A stretch of DNA of 6,558 bases from Rhodobiaceae bacterium (GTDB lineage Bacteria; Pseudomonadota; Alphaproteobacteria; Micropepsales; Micropepsaceae), in the NCBI GenBank assembly GCA_009885515.1, contig VFKO01000594.1:1-6558 (forward strand). Reading direction: 5' to 3'. The position numbers and the translations under genes are program-made. Each line of letters begins with the position of its first letter. The first letter of the stretch is position 1. This document shows positions 4,269 to 6,558 of this stretch, piece after piece. The notes beneath the pieces are model-generated. The model made no database searches. It was not told where the DNA came from and saw nothing but the letters and a program-made list of their open reading frames with translations.

Positions 4269-6558
4269 GTGGCCGCAAGCAATGTCGTGATCGTTGAGTC
4301 GCCAGCCAAGGCAAAAACGATCAACAAATACCTTGGCACGGACTTCAAAGTGCTCGCCTCTTACGGCCATGTCCGCGACCTCGCGGAAGAGGACGGCTCG
4401 GTCAAGCCTGACGAAGATTTCGCCATGTCGTGGGAAATCGCCGAACGCGCCGCCAAGCATCTGAATGAAATCACCGCGGCCGTTAGAGGCGCGAAAAAGC
4501 TGATCCTCGCTACCGACCCTGACCGCGAAGGTGAAGCCATATCCTGGCACCTGCTCGAAGTACTCAAACAAAAAAAACTCCTCAAAGACGTCGCCGTCGA
4601 ACGCGTCGTCTTCAACGCGATCACCAAGAACGCCGTGCTCGAAGGCATGGCCAATCCGCGTCAGGTCGACAACGAACTCGTCGACGCCTACCTGGCCCGC
4701 CGTGCCCTCGACTATCTCGTCGGCTACAATCTCTCGCCCGTCTTGTGGCGCAAACTTCCGGGCTCAAAGTCGGCCGGGCGCGTTCAGTCGGTGACCTTGC
4801 GGTTGATCTGCGAGCGCGAACTCGACATCGAGAAATTCCGCGCCGAAGAATACTGGACCATCGACACCCTTCTCAACACGCCCAGGAGCGACCAGCTGAC
4901 GGCAAAGCTGACCAAACTCAACGGCGAGAAGATCGAAAAATTCTCGCTGCCCAACGAAGCCTCGGCGCTCGCCGCTCGCGCGATCATCGAGCAGGGAAAA
5001 TTCTCGGTCGCAAGCGTCGAATCCAAACCGGCGCGCCGTAATCCCTACCCGCCATTCACGACCTCGACACTGCAGCAAGAGGCCTCGCGCAAGCTCGGCT
5101 TTTCCGCCAGCCACACCATGCGTGTCGCCCAGCGCCTCTATGAAGGTGTCGACATCGGCGGCGAAACCGTAGGTCTCATCACCTATATGCGTACCGATGG
5201 CGTCGATGTGGCGCCCGAAGCGCTCGCCCAAACACGCAAACTGATTGCCAAAAATTTCAGCGCCAAACATTTGCCGGCAAGCCCGCGCGTCTACAAGTCA
5301 AAAACCCGCAACGCCCAGGAAGCGCACGAAGCCATTCGTCCCGCCGACGTCGATCGCACGCCGGAGTCTCTGAAGTCGCTTGAACCCGACATGCTTAGGC
5401 TCTACGACCTCGTCTGGAAGCGCATGGTCGCAAGCCAGATGGAATCAGCCGAATTCGAACGCACAACAGTCGACATCGAAACCCCGGACGGACGCACAGG
5501 CTTGCGCGCCAATGGTTCGGTGCAGGTCTTTGATGGCTTTCTTGTCCTGTACCAGGAAGGCCGTGACGACAGCGCGGACGACGAAGACGGCGACCGCCTG
5601 CCGAAAGTAGCCCAGGGCGATGCCTTGGGTGTCAAAGAAGTCAAACCGGAACAGCATTTCACTGAACCACCGCCGCGTTTTTCTGAAGCGTCTCTGGTCA
5701 AGAAAATGGAAGAGCTCGGCATCGGCCGCCCTTCGACCTACGCCTCGACGTTGCAGGTCCTGCGGGATCGCAAATATGTCCGCATGGAAAAATCACGCTT
5801 CGTCTCGGAAGACCGCGGCCTGCTTGTCACCGCCTTCCTCACCAATTTCTTTGAACACTACGTGCAATACGCCTTCACCGCCGACCTCGAAGATCAGCTC
5901 GACCAGGTCTCTGAAGGCAAACTGAAATACAAGGTTCTGCTGCGCGACTTCTGGACCGGCTTTGACGCCGCCATCAAGGGCACCGCCGAACTGCGCATTA
6001 CCCAGGTCCTGGACACACTCAACGAAGTGCTGGGCTCGCACATCTTCCCGGCCACCACCGACGGCAGCGATCCGCGCAAGTGCAAGATGTGCGCCTCCGG
6101 CGAGCTCGGCCTGCGTCTGGGCAAGTTCGGCGCCTTCATCGGCTGCTCGAACTACAAAGTCGAGACCGGCGAGAAATGCAGCTACACCCGCCAGCTCGCA
6201 GCCTCCGGCGGTGACGGCGCCGCCGAAACCCGCACCTTGGGCGTCGATCCCGAGTCAGGCCTCAGCGTCACCATGCGCGTTGGCCGCTTCGGTCCCTACC
6301 TCCAGCTCGGCGAAGGCTCGAAGGAAGAAAAAATCAACCCCAAACGCTCCAGCATTCCCAAAGGCGTTGACCGCGCAAACCTCGATCTCGAAACCGCGTT
6401 GAAACTTTTGTCGCTCCCGCGCGAAGTTGGGCTCCACCCTGAATCGGGTAATCCGATCGTCGCCAATTTCGGCCGCTTCGGACCCTACATTCTGCACGAT
6501 GGCGCCTACGCCAACCTTGAGAGCGACGACGAAGTTTTCACCATCGGCATCAATCGCG
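4269..6558 (+). CDS. topA: DNA topoisomerase I (type IA), 3' end outside window
   Basis: Relaxes negative supercoils by cutting one strand through a 5'-phosphotyrosine bond and passing the other, countering gyrase. The frame is open for 763 codons to the window edge. The Toprim domain opens with VVIVESPAKAKTI (E10) and carries the Mg2+ triad D83, D85, E87 in ATDPDREGEAISWH. The catalytic tyrosine is Y306 in GLITYMRTDG. SAGRVQSV, the gate-domain motif NPYPPFTTSTLQQEAS and IGRPSTYASTL are all present. A four-cysteine zinc-finger follows (C605, C608, C626, C637), then C-terminal repeats of the GRFGPY type (near 672 and 737). GTG 4269 is the start because it lies four codons before the conserved first strand and an in-frame stop is just upstream. 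Alphaproteobacterial homologues run to about 850-900 residues, so about 100 or slightly more are missing on the right. The gene is intact as far as visible. Confidence 0.97.
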   Translation, partial: MAASNVVIVESPAKAKTINKYLGTDFKVLASYGHVRDLAEEDGSVKPDEDFAMSWEIAERAAKHLNEITAAVRGAKKLILATDPDREGEAISWHLLEVLKQKKLLKDVAVERVVFNAITKNAVLEGMANPRQVDNELVDAYLARRALDYLVGYNLSPVLWRKLPGSKSAGRVQSVTLRLICERELDIEKFRAEEYWTIDTLLNTPRSDQLTAKLTKLNGEKIEKFSLPNEASALAARAIIEQGKFSVASVESKPARRNPYPPFTTSTLQQEASRKLGFSASHTMRVAQRLYEGVDIGGETVGLITYMRTDGVDVAPEALAQTRKLIAKNFSAKHLPASPRVYKSKTRNAQEAHEAIRPADVDRTPESLKSLEPDMLRLYDLVWKRMVASQMESAEFERTTVDIETPDGRTGLRANGSVQVFDGFLVLYQEGRDDSADDEDGDRLPKVAQGDALGVKEVKPEQHFTEPPPRFSEASLVKKMEELGIGRPSTYASTLQVLRDRKYVRMEKSRFVSEDRGLLVTAFLTNFFEHYVQYAFTADLEDQLDQVSEGKLKYKVLLRDFWTGFDAAIKGTAELRITQVLDTLNEVLGSHIFPATTDGSDPRKCKMCASGELGLRLGKFGAFIGCSNYKVETGEKCSYTRQLAASGGDGAAETRTLGVDPESGLSVTMRVGRFGPYLQLGEGSKEEKINPKRSSIPKGVDRANLDLETALKLLSLPREVGLHPESGNPIVANFGRFGPYILHDGAYANLESDDEVFTIGINR

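Noticed and set aside
4764..5270. 168-codon open frame on the minus strand
   Set aside because: It lies wholly inside topA, whose catalytic motifs and codon pattern are intact; long antisense frames are expected in GC-rich genes, and the protein has no recognisable domain.

Overview
The window looks like the chromosome of an alphaproteobacterium, with moderately high GC by eye. The main evidence is the pair dprA then topA on one strand, an order familiar from Rhizobiales and relatives, together with alphaproteobacterial-looking TopA and DprA sequences. All supported genes are on the + strand. Species cannot be fixed from the sequence.

Layout. 1-1434 is the 3' part of an M81-family (MlrC-like) metallopeptidase gene whose start lies before the window. 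1488-2176 is a compact type II toxin-antitoxin operon: a promoter with two abutting 10-bp operator-like repeats, a Phd/YefM-type antitoxin and a VapC-type PIN-domain RNase toxin, with a 4-base overlap between the genes. 2177-2274 is a 98-bp non-coding element with 18-bp terminal inverted repeats, flanked by TAA on both sides. It is best read as a MITE-like element that inserted exactly at the vapC stop codon, with the target duplication keeping the stop. 2278-2390 is a leader with nested inverted repeats and a weak candidate promoter, ahead of a 176-residue membrane-anchored protein of unknown function (2391-2921). 3021-4130 is a complete dprA. 4269-6558 is topA, starting at GTG and open to the right edge, with all catalytic residues present. 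It is the largest gene here.

How the genes relate. vapB and vapC form one autoregulated, translationally coupled unit. dprA and topA are conserved DNA-metabolism genes (recombination mediator for incoming single strands; relaxation of negative supercoils) that are adjacent but separated by 138 bases. The peptidase, the toxin-antitoxin pair, the small element and the membrane protein look like a flexible segment next to this core pair. No functional link among them is evident.

I do not see a convincing new multi-gene system. The observations most worth checking are the element placed on the vapC stop codon, the apparently leaderless antitoxin mRNA beneath a tandem operator, and the nested inverted repeats overlapping the candidate promoter of the unknown membrane protein.
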